Source: Beijerinckiaceae bacterium (lineage in GTDB: Bacteria; Pseudomonadota; Alphaproteobacteria; Rhizobiales; Beijerinckiaceae). From it: a stretch of 5,801 nt of DNA. Positions within the stretch are counted from its first letter, which is position 1. The number at the start of each line of letters is the position of its first letter. A program made the position numbers and the translations under genes. The DNA lies in the NCBI GenBank assembly GCA_947458675.1, contig CANHAW010000152.1:1-5801 (forward strand). The letters run 5' to 3'. Shown piece after piece: positions 5,345-5,801 of this stretch. The notes under the pieces are model-generated. The model did no database searches. It had not been told where the DNA came from and saw nothing but the letters and a program-made list of their open reading frames with translations.

Positions 5345-5801
5345 TGAAGCTGACAAACCAAAGGGTGCCTCTGGATGAGGCCTTGGTTCGTGAAATCTAC
5401 ATTGATGAAAGCAGCCAGACAAAACACCGCTTTCTTCTCTTGGGTGCGATTGCCATCCCGCTTGTGCATTCACAGGCTGCAACGGCCGCATTCGCGGCCG
5501 CGCGTCTGCCCGAGTTACCCGCAGGCGAACTGAAATGGACCAAGATTTCCCGACAAAAAGCCAATTCCTACAAGCGTGTCGTCGATGTGTTTTTTGAAGA
5601 TCCCAGCTGCCACGGCGCTCATTTTCATTGCCTCGTCATAGACACGCGAATGCTCAAGGACAAAAAATTCAACGGCGGCGACAGGGAGATCGGATTTAAC
5701 AAGGAAATCTACCAATTGGCGACGAAATGCGCCCGATTATACGATGGATTTTTTCACGTTTACCCTGACGAGCATGTATTTGTCACTGGTTTCTACTACG
5801 A
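5338..5801 (+). CDS. DUF3800-domain protein, 5' part (cut by right window edge)
   Basis: The frame is open from ATG 5338 to the edge, giving 154 residues without a stop. The N-terminal motif IYIDESSQTKHRFLLLGAI (20-38) with Asp23-Glu24 matches the acidic opening of DUF3800 proteins, a family predicted to have an RNase H-like fold. It is followed by GELKWTKIS (63-71), YKRVVDVFF (78-86) and FHCLVIDTR (96-104), in the expected order. The motif reads DES-S where many members read DES-G. Biochemical activity is not established for the family as far as I know; a nuclease role is a fold-based inference. No clear ribosome site precedes ATG 5338, and the frame is open only back to 5299, so the start is approximate. 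Hand-counted GC in several lines here is about 42-50%, against 75% for one line inside the Bug-type gene, which suggests horizontal acquisition. Confidence 0.8.
   Translation, partial: MTLKLTNQRVPLDEALVREIYIDESSQTKHRFLLLGAIAIPLVHSQAATAAFAAARLPELPAGELKWTKISRQKANSYKRVVDVFFEDPSCHGAHFHCLVIDTRMLKDKKFNGGDREIGFNKEIYQLATKCARLYDGFFHVYPDEHVFVTGFYY

Noticed and set aside
5345..5491. Extension of the minus-strand ORF 5201-5344 up to ATG 5491
   Set aside because: This part lies wholly antisense to the DUF3800 reading frame and has a low-complexity Pro/His/Ser composition. Only the portion outside that gene is worth considering.

Overview
The window looks like chromosome from an alphaproteobacterium, probably of the order Hyphomicrobiales. 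This is inferred from the GC-rich coding sequence, the style of the encoded proteins, and a pair of palindromic intergenic repeats with CGTCATTGCGAG / CTCGCAATGACG ends, of a kind I associate with that group. No rRNA, tRNA, CRISPR array, transposase or integrase is visible.

Layout. (1) Positions 1-1714, minus strand: two membrane permease genes of a branched-chain amino acid type (LIV/HAAT) ABC importer. livH is complete. livM runs off the left edge and has the long N-terminal region seen in E. coli-type LivM. The two genes are translationally coupled through a TGATG stop/start overlap. (2) 1715-2052: a 338-base divergent intergenic region holding a small GC-rich hairpin and two direct copies of a roughly 90-bp palindromic repeat. 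(3) 2053-3356, plus strand: ccdA (thiol-disulfide electron carrier of the inner membrane), followed after 17 bases by a small RBBP9/YdeN-type serine hydrolase, probably co-transcribed. (4) 3356-3383: a bidirectional intrinsic terminator shared with the convergent gene. (5) 3389-3949, minus strand: a predicted glycine-zipper lipoprotein. (6) 3950-4134: divergent promoter region. (7) 4135-5154, plus strand: an exported Bug/TctC-type solute-binding protein with no transporter partner in view, ending at a strong terminator (5173-5202). (8) 5201-5801: a visibly lower-GC segment with a 5' fragment of a DUF3800-family gene (plus strand, cut by the right edge) and a doubtful 47-codon minus-strand ORF whose start overlaps it head to head.

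How the genes fit together. Most of the window is ordinary housekeeping and nutrient-uptake content: amino-acid import, periplasmic redox or cytochrome c maturation, a cell-envelope lipoprotein and an orphan binding protein. They do not form one pathway. The part most likely to belong to something accessory is the right edge, where base composition drops and a predicted RNase H-like DUF3800 protein begins. Whatever it belongs to lies mostly outside the window, so I cannot claim a new system from the sequence shown.
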